Part shown: piece by piece, positions 26,388 to 39,537 of the stretch
Layout of the letters: every line of letters starts with the position of its first letter
How positions within the stretch are numbered: position 1 is the first letter of the stretch
NCBI RefSeq assembly: GCF_041296385.1
Contig: NW_027183585.1
Location: 141,806 to 205,805, forward strand
Reading direction: 5' to 3'
Source: Aphelocoma coerulescens
Lineage: Eukaryota; Chordata; Aves; Passeriformes; Corvidae
Length of the DNA stretch: 64,000 nt
Translations under genes and position numbers: made by a program
Notes under the pieces: generated by a model
What the model saw: the letters and a program-made list of their open reading frames with translations, nothing else
What the model was told of the DNA's origin: nothing
Databases searched by the model: none

Positions 26388-28655
26388 CCAGCATCCCCAC
26401 GGTCTGCAGAGCTCCCCGAGCTTCTGTGGTGTCACAGTGGAGGCAGGGTTGCATCAGGTTCCATAGCATCAGCACGGTCTCCAGGGCTCCCAGAGGTTCT
26501 GTGGTGTCACAGTGGAGGCAGGGTTGCATCAGGTTCCATAGCATCACCACAGTCTCCAGGGCTCCCTGAGCTTCTGTGGTGTCACAGTGGAGGCAGGGTT
26601 GCATCAGGTTCCATAGCATCAGCACGGTCTCCAGGGCTCCCAGAGGTTCTGTGGTGTCACAGAGGAGGCAGGGTTGCATCAGGTTCCATAGCATCAGCAC
26701 GGTCTCCAGGGCTCCAAGAGCTTCTGTGGTGTCACAGAGGAGGCAGGGTTGCATCAGGTTCAATAGCATCAGCACGGTCTCCAGGGCTCCCCTGAGCTTC
26801 TGTGGTGGTGTCACAGAGGAGCCAGGCTTCCTTGTAGTTCCCCAGCATCACAAAGGCTCTCCTGGGAGCCACGGGTCACAAAGCACCGTGGGCTCTGTGC
26901 AGCCCCGCTGTGTCACAATGGCCGCTGGCTTCCACGAGCCCCCGCAGTGTCCCAGTGGGCCCCGTGGCTTTAGGAGTGGGTGGCTGGGAGTTGGTGCCAG
27001 CGGCTGGGGGAGCAGCAGCAGGGACTGTGTGTGGACAGTGCCATGGCCACTTGTGTGGCCACTGGTGTCTCTGTGCCAGGCACAGCCGTGGTGTGTAACA
27101 CCGGCTCTGGGTCCTTTGGCTGTGCAGGTGGCAGTCACGGCCTGGAGCAGGGCTGCTCCCGGGGGACAGCCTGGGGCAGGAGGCTGCTGGAGATTCATTC
27201 CCCACACTCCTTGTCATGAGGTGCTCAGAGTGATTGGAAAGGCTGTTGGCAGCAGGCAGTTCTCTGGGTTCAAGCTGTGGAGCTGTCAGCGGGAATGCAA
27301 AGGCCAAGCTGGTGAGCCTTTTGTCCTGGTGCCTTTAGTGTGTGAGCAGTCCCTGGTGCCGTTGTCTTTGGATCCTGAGTGTGGGAGAGGCAAGGCTTAG
27401 GATGGTGCGTAGAGCTGAGAAGGAAAGTGCCGAGAGCAGCGTGTGTGCTGCTGCTTTGAGGGGTGCAGTTGAAGTTGTAGGCAGCAAGAGCTTTCTCAGC
27501 TGGCCCTTTTGTGAGCTCTGCTTTTGCCAGATGACTTCCATCTTACCCTCTTACCATCTTAGCCTCTCATTTTTGCATATCCCAAACCCCCTTCCAAACA
27601 TCCAGCAGCTGCTTGTAAAGAAGAAGTCCTAGAACAAAAAGCCAGTGCTGCCTTTCATAGCCCCTTTGCTGTCTATGAAGTAGAGGAAAGAAGCTAGTGA
27701 GACGCACTTTCTTTCTCAACTCCATAGAGCGCATCCTTCTCTCAAGGTGGCAGAGTCCTTGGCGGAAGTGAAGCATCTGCAGCTGCAGTTCAGACTGAGA
27801 GATGTGCCAGGACAGGAAACATTTGCTGACCTTCCCTGTTCCCTGTGCAACATGATTCTCGCATCCCAGTCACTTTCACATACCTTCGGTATCCCTGAGT
27901 CCAAGCAGCTAAAGCTCACAGAGACAGAAGTGTCAGGAAGGAAAACGTTGCAAAAGCACCCCCTTCTCTTATCAGCATATAAATTGTGCACAACAGGCTG
28001 CGGCACCGAACCTTCCTTCTCAGATAGACATGCCATCACACTTTTCACTCTTGCAGCTCGGTTGAAAAGCTCCAGCAGCTGCTCCCGCAATAGCAAAAGG
28101 TTCTAGAAGTGAAAGCCAGTTTGGGGCTGCACCTTCTCCTTGCCGCATGTAAGCCACACCAAACTCCCTGATGCACTCTGTCCTCCCCTTCTCAAAGGAG
28201 TAGACGGTGGCATCAGGACACACCTGTGTCCCAGCAGCTGGGTGCCCAGCCGGGAGCAGGAGCAGGGCTGGGGCTGCTCCCAAAGTTGCCCCGCCCCAAT
28301 GCCAGAGCCGGACATATGCTGAGGGGGGGCTGGATCAGGCTTTATTGTCCAGCTGCATGCCAGGAGTGAGCACAAAATCGACCTGCATTCTCTGCAGCAT
28401 GCCATCCTGGAGCAGAGCCATTGCCAAAGGAAGCCGTGAGCCCGTGCCAAGCCAGTGCCGGAGTGGGATCCTAGCAGCACCTGTGGAAGCCGGGAGAGAG
28501 GAGCCCACCTGGAGCAGGTTCGTGCAGGATTAATCATCCCGTGGCTTCCCACCAGGGTCCTGTTGCTTCCAAAAGGCCCCACAGTGTCACTGTGGCCCCT
28601 CGGTTCCACCAGGTTCCATAGCGTCACTGTGGTGCCCAGGGTTCCGTCAGCTCCG
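26388..28655. repeat. Macrosatellite unit 13 (five subrepeats)
   Basis: Length 2,268 bp; the 75-bp block is 26421-26796. Variants: b G, c C, d G, e C, f C. The b G plus d G pair is shared with units 6 and 18. Confidence 0.93.
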
Positions 28656-30923
28656 CCAGCATCCCCACGGTCTGCAGAGCTCCCCGAGCTTCTGTGGTGT
28701 CACAGTGGAGGCAGGGTTGCATCAGGTTCCATAGCATCAGCACGGTCTCCAGGGCTCCCAGAGGTTCTGTGGTGTCACAGTGGAGGCAGGGTTGCATCAG
28801 GTTCCATAGCATCACCACAGTCTCCAGGGCTCCCTGAGCTTCTGTGGTGTCACAGTGGAGGCAGGGTTGCATCAGGTTCCATAGCATCAGCACGGTCTCC
28901 AGGGCTCCCAGAGGTTCTGTGGTGTCACAGAGGAGGCAGGGTTGCATCAGGTTCCATAGCATCAGCACGGTCTCCAGGGCTCCAAGAGCTTCTGTGGTGT
29001 CACAGAGGAGGCAGGGTTGCATCAGGTTCAATAGCATCAGCACGGTCTCCAGGGCTCCCCTGAGCTTCTGTGGTGGTGTCACAGAGGAGCCAGGCTTCCT
29101 TGTAGTTCCCCAGCATCACAAAGGCTCTCCTGGGAGCCACGGGTCACAAAGCACCGTGGGCTCTGTGCAGCCCCGCTGTGTCACAATGGCCGCTGGCTTC
29201 CACGAGCCCCCGCAGTGTCCCAGTGGGCCCCGTGGCTTTAGGAGTGGGTGGCTGGGAGTTGGTGCCAGCGGCTGGGGGAGCAGCAGCAGGGACTGTGTGT
29301 GGACAGTGCCATGGCCACTTGTGTGGCCACTGGTGTCTCTGTGCCAGGCACAGCCGTGGTGTGTAACACCGGCTCTGGGTCCTTTGGCTGTGCAGGTGGC
29401 AGTCACGGCCTGGAGCAGGGCTGCTCCCGGGGGACAGCCTGGGGCAGGAGGCTGCTGGAGATTCATTCCCCACACTCCTTGTCATGAGGTGCTCAGAGTG
29501 ATTGGAAAGGCTGTTGGCAGCAGGCAGTTCTCTGGGTTCAAGCTGTGGAGCTGTCAGCGGGAATGCAAAGGCCAAGCTGGTGAGCCTTTTGTCCTGGTGC
29601 CTTTAGTGTGTGAGCAGTCCCTGGTGCCGTTGTCTTTGGATCCTGAGTGTGGGAGAGGCAAGGCTTAGGATGGTGCGTAGAGCTGAGAAGGAAAGTGCCG
29701 AGAGCAGCGTGTGTGCTGCTGCTTTGAGGGGTGCAGTTGAAGTTGTAGGCAGCAAGAGCTTTCTCAGCTGGCCCTTTTGTGAGCTCTGCTTTTGCCAGAT
29801 GACTTCCATCTTACCCTCTTACCATCTTAGCCTCTCATTTTTGCATATCCCAAACCCCCTTCCAAACATCCAGCAGCTGCTTGTAAAGAAGAAGTCCTAG
29901 AACAAAAAGCCAGTGCTGCCTTTCATAGCCCCTTTGCTGTCTATGAAGTAGAGGAAAGAAGCTAGTGAGACGCACTTTCTTTCTCAACTCCATAGAGCGC
30001 ATCCTTCTCTCAAGGTGGCAGAGTCCTTGGCGGAAGTGAAGCATCTGCAGCTGCAGTTCAGACTGAGAGATGTGCCAGGACAGGAAACATTTGCTGACCT
30101 TCCCTGTTCCCTGTGCAACATGATTCTCGCATCCCAGTCACTTTCACATACCTTCGGTATCCCTGAGTCCAAGCAGCTAAAGCTCACAGAGACAGAAGTG
30201 TCAGGAAGGAAAACGTTCCAAAAGCACCCCCTTCTCTTATCAGCATATAAATTGTGCACAACAGGCTGCGGCACCGAACCTTCCTTCTCAGATAGACATG
30301 CCATCACACTTTTCACTCTTGCAGCTCGGTTGAAAAGCTCCAGCAGCTGCTCCCGCAATAGCAAAAGGTTCTAGAAGTGAAAGCCAGTTTGGGGCTGCAC
30401 CTTCTCCTTGCCGCATGTAAGCCACACCAAACTCCCTGATGCACTCTGTCCTCCCCTTCTCAAAGGAGTAGACGGTGGCATCAGGACACACCTGTGTCCC
30501 AGCAGCTGGGTGCCCAGCCGGGAGCAGGAGCAGGGCTGGGGCTGCTCCCAAAGTTGCCCCGCCCCAATGCCAGAGCCGGACATATGCTGAGGGGGGGCTG
30601 GATCAGGCTTTATTGTCCAGCTGCATGCCAGGAGTGAGCACAAAATCTACCTGCATTCTCTGCAGCATGCCATCCTGGAGCAGAGCCATTGCCAAAGGAA
30701 GCCGTGAGCCCGTGCCAAGCCAGTGCCGGAGTGGGATCCTAGCAGCACCTGTGGAAGCCGGGAGAGAGGAGCCCACCTGGAGCAGGTTCGTGCAGGATTA
30801 ATCATCCCGTGGCTTCCCACCAGGGTCCTGTTGCTTCCAAAAGGCCCCACAGTGTCACTGTGGCCCCTCGGTTCCACCAGGTTCCATAGCGTCACTGTGG
30901 TGCCCAGGGTTCCGTCAGCTCCG
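28656..30923. repeat. Macrosatellite unit 14 (five subrepeats)
   Basis: Length 2,268 bp; the 75-bp block is 28689-29064. Variants: b C, c C, d T, e C, f C. Confidence 0.93.
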
Positions 30924-33191
30924 CCAGCATCCCCACGGTCTGCAGAGCTCCCCGAGCTTCTGTGGTGTCACAGTGGAGGCAGGGTTGCATCAGGTTCCAT
31001 AGCATCAGCACGGTCTCCAGGGCTCCCAGAGGTTCTGTGGTGTCACAGTGGAGGCAGGGTTGCATCAGGTTCCATAGCATCACCACAGTCTCCAGGGCTC
31101 CCTGAGCTTCTGTGGTGTCACAGTGGAGGCAGGGTTGCATCAGGTTCCATAGCATCAGCACGGTCTCCAGGGCTCCCAGAGGTTCTGTGGTGTCACAGAG
31201 GAGGCAGGGTTGCATCAGGTTCCATAGCATCAGCACGGTCTCCAGGGCTCCAAGAGCTTCTGTGGTGTCACAGAGGAGGCAGGGTTGCATCAGGTTCAAT
31301 AGCATCAGCACGGTCTCCAGGGCTCCCCTGAGCTTCTGTGGTGGTGTCACAGAGGAGCCAGGCTTCCTTGTAGTTCCCCAGCATCACAAAGGCTCTCCTG
31401 GGAGCCACGGGTCACAAAGCACCGTGGGCTCTGTGCAGCCCCGCTGTGTCACAATGGCCGCTGGCTTCCACGAGCCCCCGCAGTGTCCCAGTGGGCCCCG
31501 TGGCTTTAGGAGTGGGTGGCTGGGAGTTGGTGCCAGCGGCTGGGGGAGCAGCAGCAGGGACTGTGTGTGGACAGTGCCATGGCCACTTGTGTGGCCACTG
31601 GTGTCTCTGTGCCAGGCACAGCCGTGGTGTGTAACACCGGCTCTGGGTCCTTTGGCTGTGCAGGTGGCAGTCACGGCCTGGAGCAGGGCTGCTCCCGGGG
31701 GACAGCCTGGGGCAGGAGGCTGCTGGAGATTCATTCCCCACACTCCTTGTCATGAGGTGCTCAGAGTGATTGGAAAGGCTGTTGGCAGCAGGCAGTTCTC
31801 TGGGTTCAAGCTGTGGAGCTGTCAGCGGGAATGCAAAGGCCAAGCTGGTGAGCCTTTTGTCCTGGTGCCTTTAGTGTGTGAGCAGTCCCTGGTGCCGTTG
31901 TCTTTGGATCCTGAGTGTGGGAGAGGCAAGGCTTAGGATGGTGCGTAGAGCTGAGAAGGAAAGTGCCGAGAGCAGCGTGTGTGCTGCTGCTTTGAGGGGT
32001 GCAGTTGAAGTTGTAGGCAGCAAGAGCTTTCTCAGCTGGCCCTTTTGTGAGCTCTGCTTTTGCCAGATGACTTCCATCTTACCCTCTTACCATCTTAGCC
32101 TCTCATTTTTGCATATCCCAAACCCCCTTCCAAACATCCAGCAGCTGCTTGTAAAGAAGAAGTCCTAGAACAAAAAGCCAGTGCTGCCTTTCATAGCCCC
32201 TTTGCTGTCTATGAAGTAGAGGAAAGAAGCTAGTGAGACGCACTTTCTTTCTCAACTCCATAGAGCGCATCCTTCTCTCAAGGTGGCAGAGTCCTTGGCG
32301 GAAGTGAAGCATCTGCAGCTGCAGTTCAGACTGAGAGATGTGCCAGGACAGGAAACATTTGCTGACCTTCCCTGTTCCCTGTGCAACATGATTCTCGCAT
32401 CCCAGTCACTTTCACATACCTTCGGTATCCCTGAGTCCAAGCAGCTAAAGCTCACAGAGACAGAAGTGTCAGGAAGGAAAACGTTCCAAAAGCACCCCCT
32501 TCTCTTATCAGCATATAAATTGTGCACAACAGGCTGCGGCACCGAACCTTCCTTCTCAGATAGACATGCCATCACACTTTTCACTCTTGCAGCTCGGTTG
32601 AAAAGCTCCAGCAGCTGCTCCCGCAATAGCAAAAGGTTCTAGAAGTGAAAGCCAGTTTGGGGCTGCACCTTCTCCTTGCCGCATGTAAGCCACACCAAAC
32701 TCCCTGATGCACTCTGTCCTCCCCTTCTCAAAGGAGTAGACGGTGGCATCAGGACACACCTGTGTCCCAGCAGCTGGGTGCCCAGCCGGGAGCAGGAGCA
32801 GGGCTGGGGCTGCTCCCAAAGTTGCCCCGCCCCAATGCCAGAGCCGGACATATGCTGAGGGGGGGCTGGATCAGGCTTTATTGTCCAGCTGCATGCCAGG
32901 AGTGAGCACAAAATCTACCTGCATTCTCTGCAGCATGCCATCCTGGAGCAGAGCCATTGCCAAAGGAAGCTGTGAGCCCGTGCCAAGCCAGTGCCGGAGT
33001 GGGATCCTAGCAGCACCTGTGGAAGCCGGGAGAGAGGAGCCCACCTGGAGCAGGTTCGTGCAGGATTAATCATCCCGTGGCTTCCCACCAGGGTCCTGTT
33101 GCTTCCAAAAGGCCCCACAGTGTCACTGTGGCCCCTCGGTTCCACCAGGTTCCATAGTGTCACTGTGGTGCCCAGGGTTCCGTCAGCTTCG
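30924..33191. repeat. Macrosatellite unit 15 (five subrepeats)
   Basis: Length 2,268 bp; the 75-bp block is 30957-31332. Variants: b C, c C, d T, e T, f T. Near its end it reads CCATAGTGTCACTG instead of CCATAGCGTCACTG, shared only with unit 16. Confidence 0.93.
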
Positions 33192-35384
33192 CCAGCATCC
33201 CCACGGTCTGCAGAGCTCCCCGAGCTTCTGTGGTGTCACAGTGGAGGCAGGGTTGCATCAGGTTCCATAGCATCAGCACGGTCTCCAGGGCTCCCAGAGG
33301 TTCTGTGGTGTCACAGTGGAGGCAGGGTTGCATCAGGTTCCATAGCATCACCACAGTCTCCAGGGCTCCCAGAGGTTCTGTGGTGTCACAGTGGAGGCAG
33401 GGTTGCATCAGGTTCCATAGCATCACCACGGTCTCCAGGGCTCCAAGAGCTTCTGTGGTGTCACAGAGGAGGCAGGGTTGCATCAGGTTCAATAGCATCA
33501 GCACGGTCTCCAGGGCTCCCCTGAGCTTCTGTGGTGGTGTCACAGAGGAGCCAGGCTTCCTTGTAGTTCCCCAGCATCACAAAGGCTCTCCTGGGAGCCA
33601 CGGGTCACAAAGCACCGTGGGCTCTGTGCAGCCCCGCTGTGTCACAATGGCCGCTGGCTTCCACGAGCCCCCGCAGTGTCCCAGTGGGCCCCGTGGCTTT
33701 AGGAGTGGGTGGCTGGGAGTTGGTGCCAGCGGCTGGGGGAGCAGCAGCAGGGACTGTGTGTGGACAGTGCCATGGCCACTTGTGTGGCCACTGGTGTCTC
33801 TGTGCCAGGCACAGCCGTGGTGTGTAACACCGGCTCTGGGTCCTTTGGCTGTGCAGGTGGCAGTCACGGCCTGGAGCAGGGCTGCTCCCGGGGGACAGCC
33901 TGGGGCAGGAGGCTGCTGGAGATTCATTCCCCACACTCCTTGTCATGAGGTGCTCAGAGTGATTGGAAAGGCTGTTGGCAGCAGGCAGTTCTCTGGGTTC
34001 AAGCTGTGGAGCTGTCAGCGGGAATGCAAAGGCCAAGCTGGTGAGCCTTTTGTCCTGGTGCCTTTAGTGTGTGAGCAGTCCCTGGTGCCGTTGTCTTTGG
34101 ATCCTGAGTGTGGGAGAGGCAAGGCTTAGGATGGTGCGTAGAGCTGAGAAGGAAAGTGCCGAGAGCAGCGTGTGTGCTGCTGCTTTGAGGGGTGCAGTTG
34201 AAGTTGTAGGCAGCAAGAGCTTTCTCAGCTGGCCCTTTTGTGAGCTCTGCTTTTGCCAGATGACTTCCATCTTACCCTCTTACCATCTTAGCCTCTCATT
34301 TTTGCATATCCCAAACCCCCTTCCAAACATCCAGCAGCTGCTTGTAAAGAAGAAGTCCTAGAACAAAAAGCCAGTGCTGCCTTTCATAGCCCCTTTGCTG
34401 TCTATGAAGTAGAGGAAAGAAGCTAGTGAGACGCACTTTCTTTCTCAACTCCATAGAGCGCATCCTTCTCTCAAGGTGGCAGAGTCCTTGGCGGAAGTGA
34501 AGCATCTGCAGCTGCAGTTCAGACTGAGAGATGTGCCAGGACAGGAAACATTTGCTGACCTTCCCTGTTCCCTGTGCAACATGATTCTCGCATCCCAGTC
34601 ACTTTCACATACCTTCGGTATCCCTGAGTCCAAGCAGCTAAAGCTCACAGAGACAGAAGTGTCAGGAAGGAAAACGTTCCAAAAGCACCCCCTTCTCTTA
34701 TCAGCATATAAATTGTGCACAACAGGCTGCGGCACCGAACCTTCCTTCTCAGATAGACATGCCATCACACTTTTCACTCTTGCAGCTCGGTTGAAAAGCT
34801 CCAGCAGCTGCTCCCGCAATAGCAAAAGGTTCTAGAAGTGAAAGCCAGTTTGGGGCTGCACCTTCTCCTTGCCGCATGTAAGCCACACCAAACTCCCTGA
34901 TGCACTCTGTCCTCCCCTTCTCAAAGGAGTAGACGGTGGCATCAGGACACACCTGTGTCCCAGCAGCTGGGTGCCCAGCCGGGAGCAGGAGCAGGGCTGG
35001 GGCTGCTCCCAAAGTTGCCCCGCCCCAATGCCAGAGCCGGACATATGCTGAGGGGGGGCTGGATCAGGCTTTATTGTCCAGCTGCATGCCAGGAGTGAGC
35101 ACAAAATCTACCTGCATTCTCTGCAGCATGCCATCCTGGAGCAGAGCCATTGCCAAAGGAAGCTGTGAGCCCGTGCCAAGCCAGTGCCGGAGTGGGATCC
35201 TAGCAGCACCTGTGGAAGCCGGGAGAGAGGAGCCCACCTGGAGCAGGTTCGTGCAGGATTAATCATCCCGTGGCTTCCCACCAGGGTCCTGTTGCTTCCA
35301 AAAGGCCCCACAGTGTCACTGTGGCCCCTCGGTTCCACCAGGTTCCATAGTGTCACTGTGGTGCCCAGGGTTCCGTCAGCTCCG
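33192..35384. repeat. Macrosatellite unit 16 (four subrepeats)
   Basis: Length 2,193 bp; the 75-bp block is 33225-33525. Variants: b C, c C, d T, e T, f C; the CCATAGTGTCACTG change is near 35347. The order of subrepeat types matches unit 17. Confidence 0.93.
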
Positions 35385-37577
35385 CCAGCATCCCCACGGT
35401 CTGCAGAGCTCCCCGAGCTTCTGTGGTGTCACAGTGGAGGCAGGGTTGCATCAGGTTCCATAGCATCAGCACGGTCTCCAGGGCTCCCAGAGGTTCTGTG
35501 GTGTCACAGTGGAGGCAGGGTTGCATCAGGTTCCATAGCATCACCACAGTCTCCAGGGCTCCCAGAGGTTCTGTGGTGTCACAGTGGAGGCAGGGTTGCA
35601 TCAGGTTCCATAGCATCACCACGGTCTCCAGGGCTCCAAGAGCTTCTGTGGTGTCACAGAGGAGGCAGGGTTGCATCAGGTTCAATAGCATCAGCACGGT
35701 CTCCAGGGCTCCCCTGAGCTTCTGTGGTGGTGTCACAGAGGAGCCAGGCTTCCTTGTAGTTCCCCAGCATCACAAAGGCTCTCCTGGGAGCCACGGGTCA
35801 CAAAGCACCGTGGGCTCTGTGCAGCCCCGCTGTGTCACAATGGCCGCTGGCTTCCACGAGCCCCCGCAGTGTCCCAGTGGGCCCCGTGGCTTTAGGAGTG
35901 GGTGGCTGGGAGTTGGTGCCAGCGGCTGGGGGAGCAGCAGCAGGGACTGTGTGTGGACAGTGCCATGGCCACTTGTGTGGCCACTGGTGTCTCTGTGCCA
36001 GGCACAGCCGTGGTGTGTAACACCGGCTCTGGGTCCTTTGGCTGTGCAGGTGGCAGTCACGGCCTGGAGCAGGGCTGCTCCCGGGGGACAGCCTGGGGCA
36101 GGAGGCTGCTGGAGATTCATTCCCCACACTCCTTGTCATGAGGTGCTCAGAGTGATTGGAAAGGCTGTTGGCAGCAGGCAGTTCTCTGGGTTCAAGCTGT
36201 GGAGCTGTCAGCGGGAATGCAAAGGCCAAGCTGGTGAGCCTTTTGTCCTGGTGCCTTTAGTGTGTGAGCAGTCCCTGGTGCCGTTGTCTTTGGATCCTGA
36301 GTGTGGGAGAGGCAAGGCTTAGGATGGTGCGTAGAGCTGAGAAGGAAAGTGCCGAGAGCAGCGTGTGTGCTGCTGCTTTGAGGGGTGCAGTTGAAGTTGT
36401 AGGCAGCAAGAGCTTTCTCAGCTGGCCCTTTTGTGAGCTCTGCTTTTGCCAGATGACTTCCATCTTACCCTCTTACCATCTTAGCCTCTCATTTTTGCAT
36501 ATCCCAAACCCCCTTCCAAACATCCAGCAGCTGCTTGTAAAGAAGAAGTCCTAGAACAAAAAGCCAGTGCTGCCTTTCATAGCCCCTTTGCTGTCTATGA
36601 AGTAGAGGAAAGAAGCTAGTGAGACGCACTTTCTTTCTCAACTCCATAGAGCGCATCCTTCTCTCAAGGTGGCAGAGTCCTTGGCGGAAGTGAAGCATCT
36701 GCAGCTGCAGTTCAGACTGAGAGATGTGCCAGGACAGGAAACATTTGCTGACCTTCCCTGTTCCCTGTGCAACATGATTCTCGCATCCCAGTCACTTTCA
36801 CATACCTTCGGTATCCCTGAGTCCAAGCAGCTAAAGCTCACAGAGACAGAAGTGTCAGGAAGGAAAACGTTCCAAAAGCACCCCCTTCTCTTATCAGCAT
36901 ATAAATTGTGCACAACAGGCTGCGGCACCGAACCTTCCTTCTCAGATAGACATGCCATCACACTTTTCACTCTTGCAGCTCGGTTGAAAAGCTCCAGCAG
37001 CTGCTCCCGCAATAGCAAAAGGTTCTAGAAGTGAAAGCCAGTTTGGGGCTGCACCTTCTCCTTGCCGCATGTAAGCCACACCAAACTCCCTGATGCACTC
37101 TGTCCTCCCCTTCTCAAAGGAGTAGACGGTGGCATCAGGACACACCTGTGTCCCAGCAGCTGGGTGCCCAGCCGGGAGCAGGAGCAGGGCTGGGGCTGCT
37201 CCCAAAGTTGCCCCGCCCCAATGCCAGAGCCGGACATATGCTGAGGGGGGGCTGGATCAGGCTTTATTGTCCAGCTGCATGCCAGGAGTGAGCACAAAAT
37301 CTACCTGCATTCTCTGCAGCATGCCATCCTGGAGCAGAGCCATTGCCAAAGGAAGCTGTGAGCCCGTGCCAAGCCAGTGCCGGAGTGGGATCCTAGCAGC
37401 ACCTGTGGAAGCCGGGAGAGAGGAGCCCACCTGGAGCAGGTTCGTGCAGGATTAATCATCCCGTGGCTTCCCACCAGGGTCCTGTTGCTTCCAAAAGGCC
37501 CCACAGTGTCACTGTGGCCCCTCGGTTCCACCAGGTTCCATAGCGTCACTGTGGTGCCCAGGGTTCCGTCAGCTTCG
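35385..37577. repeat. Macrosatellite unit 17 (four subrepeats)
   Basis: Length 2,193 bp; the 75-bp block is 35418-35718. Variants: b C, c C, d T, e T, f T. Confidence 0.93.
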
Positions 37578-39537
37578 CCAGCATCCCCACGGTCTGCAGA
37601 GCTCCCCGAGCTTCTGTGGTGTCACAGTGGAGGCAGGGTTGCATCAGGTTCCATAGCATCAGCACGGTCTCCAGGGCTCCCAGAGGTTCTGTGGTGTCAC
37701 AGTGGAGGCAGGGTTGCATCAGGTTCCATAGCATCACCACAGTCTCCAGGGCTCCAAGAGCTTCTGTGGTGTCACAGTGGAGGCAGGGTTGCATCAGGTT
37801 CCATAGCATCACCACGGTCTCCAGGGCTCCAAGAGCTTCTGTGGTGTCACAGAGGAGGCAGGGTTGCATCAGGTTCAATAGCATCAGCACGGTCTCCAGG
37901 GCTCCCCTGAGCTTCTGTGGTGGTGTCACAGAGGAGCCAGGCTTCCTTGTAGTTCCCCAGCATCACAAAGGCTCTCCTGGGAGCCACGGGTCACAAAGCA
38001 CCGTGGGCTCTGTGCAGCCCCGCTGTGTCACAATGGCCGCTGGCTTCCACGAGCCCCCGCAGTGTCCCAGTGGGCCCCGTGGCTTTAGGAGTGGGTGGCT
38101 GGGAGTTGGTGCCAGCGGCTGGGGGAGCAGCAGCAGGGACTGTGTGTGGACAGTGCCATGGCCACTTGTGTGGCCACTGGTGTCTCTGTGCCAGGCACAG
38201 CCGTGGTGTGTAACACCGGCTCTGGGTCCTTTGGCTGTGCAGGTGGCAGTCACGGCCTGGAGCAGGGCTGCTCCCGGGGGACAGCCTGGGGCAGGAGGCT
38301 GCTGGAGATTCATTCCCCACACTCCTTGTCATGAGGTGCTCAGAGTGATTGGAAAGGCTGTTGGCAGCAGGCAGTTCTCTGGGTTCAAGCTGTGGAGCTG
38401 TCAGCGGGAATGCAAAGGCCAAGCTGGTGAGCCTTTTGTCCTGGTGCCTTTAGTGTGTGAGCAGTCCCTGGTGCCGTTGTCTTTGGATCCTGAGTGTGGG
38501 AGAGGCAAGGCTTAGGATGGTGCGTAGAGCTGAGAAGGAAAGTGCCGAGAGCAGCGTGTGTGCTGCTGCTTTGAGGGGTGCAGTTGAAGTTGTAGGCAGC
38601 AAGAGCTTTCTCAGCTGGCCCTTTTGTGAGCTCTGCTTTTGCCAGATGACTTCCATCTTACCCTCTTACCATCTTAGCCTCTCATTTTTGCATATCCCAA
38701 ACCCCCTTCCAAACATCCAGCAGCTGCTTGTAAAGAAGAAGTCCTAGAACAAAAAGCCAGTGCTGCCTTTCATAGCCCCTTTGCTGTCTATGAAGTAGAG
38801 GAAAGAAGCTAGTGAGACGCACTTTCTTTCTCAACTCCATAGAGCGCATCCTTCTCTCAAGGTGGCAGAGTCCTTGGCGGAAGTGAAGCATCTGCAGCTG
38901 CAGTTCAGACTGAGAGATGTGCCAGGACAGGAAACATTTGCTGACCTTCCCTGTTCCCTGTGCAACATGATTCTCGCATCCCAGTCACTTTCACATACCT
39001 TCGGTATCCCTGAGTCCAAGCAGCTAAAGCTCACAGAGACAGAAGTGTCAGGAAGGAAAACGTTGCAAAAGCACCCCCTTCTCTTATCAGCATATAAATT
39101 GTGCACAACAGGCTGCGGCACCGAACCTTCCTTCTCAGATAGACATGCCATCACACTTTTCACTCTTGCAGCTCGGTTGAAAAGCTCCAGCAGCTGCTCC
39201 CGCAATAGCAAAAGGTTCTAGAAGTGAAAGCCAGTTTGGGGCTGCACCTTCTCCTTGCCGCATGTAAGCCACACCAAACTCCCTGATGCACTCTGTCCTC
39301 CCCTTCTCAAAGGAGTAGACGGTGGCATCAGGACACACCTGTGTCCCAGCAGCTGGGTGCCCAGCCGGGAGCAGGAGCAGGGCTGGGGCTGCTCCCAAAG
39401 TTGCCCCGCCCCAATGCCAGAGCCGGACATATGCTGAGGGGGGGCTGGATCAGGCTTTATTGTCCAGCTGCATGCCAGGAGTGAGCACAAAATCGACCTG
39501 CATTCTCTGCAGCATGCCATCCTGGAGCAGAGCCATT
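37578..39537. repeat. Macrosatellite unit 18, truncated at the array edge
   Basis: The 75-bp block is 37611-37911 (four subrepeats). Variants: b G, c C, d G. The unit matches the others up to GAGCAGAGCCATT at 39,537 and then diverges. About 233 bp of a 2,193-bp unit is missing, so this is the right boundary of the array. Confidence 0.92.

Larger units (their letters stand above)
1..39537. repeat. Macrosatellite array, 18 units of 2.0-2.4 kb
   Basis: Head-to-tail units start at 1, 2267, 4308, 6726, 8994, 11037, 13230, 15273, 17466, 19659, 21927, 24120, 26388, 28656, 30924, 33192, 35385 and 37578. Each has a 33-bp head, a block of 75-bp subrepeats, and a constant part of about 1.86 kb. Copies are nearly identical apart from subrepeat number and scattered single-base variants. 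The variants used to compare units below are: (a) a GT dinucleotide missing in the constant part; (b) C or G in AACGTT(C/G)CAAAAG; (c) C or T in CCATCA(C/T)AC; (d) G or T in AAAATC(G/T)ACC; (e) C or T in GGAAGC(C/T)GTG; (f) T or C in the following CAGCT(T/C)CGCC. The array is cut by the left window edge and ends where the last unit stops matching at 39,537. No credible coding gene was found; it reads as satellite DNA. Confidence 0.97.

Noticed and set aside
264..39520. Hundreds of open frames of 60-300 codons within the macrosatellite, called as genes
   Set aside because: They repeat unit by unit, overlap on both strands, often need a non-ATG start, have low-complexity repeat composition and match no known family. 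The 75-bp period alone explains their length.
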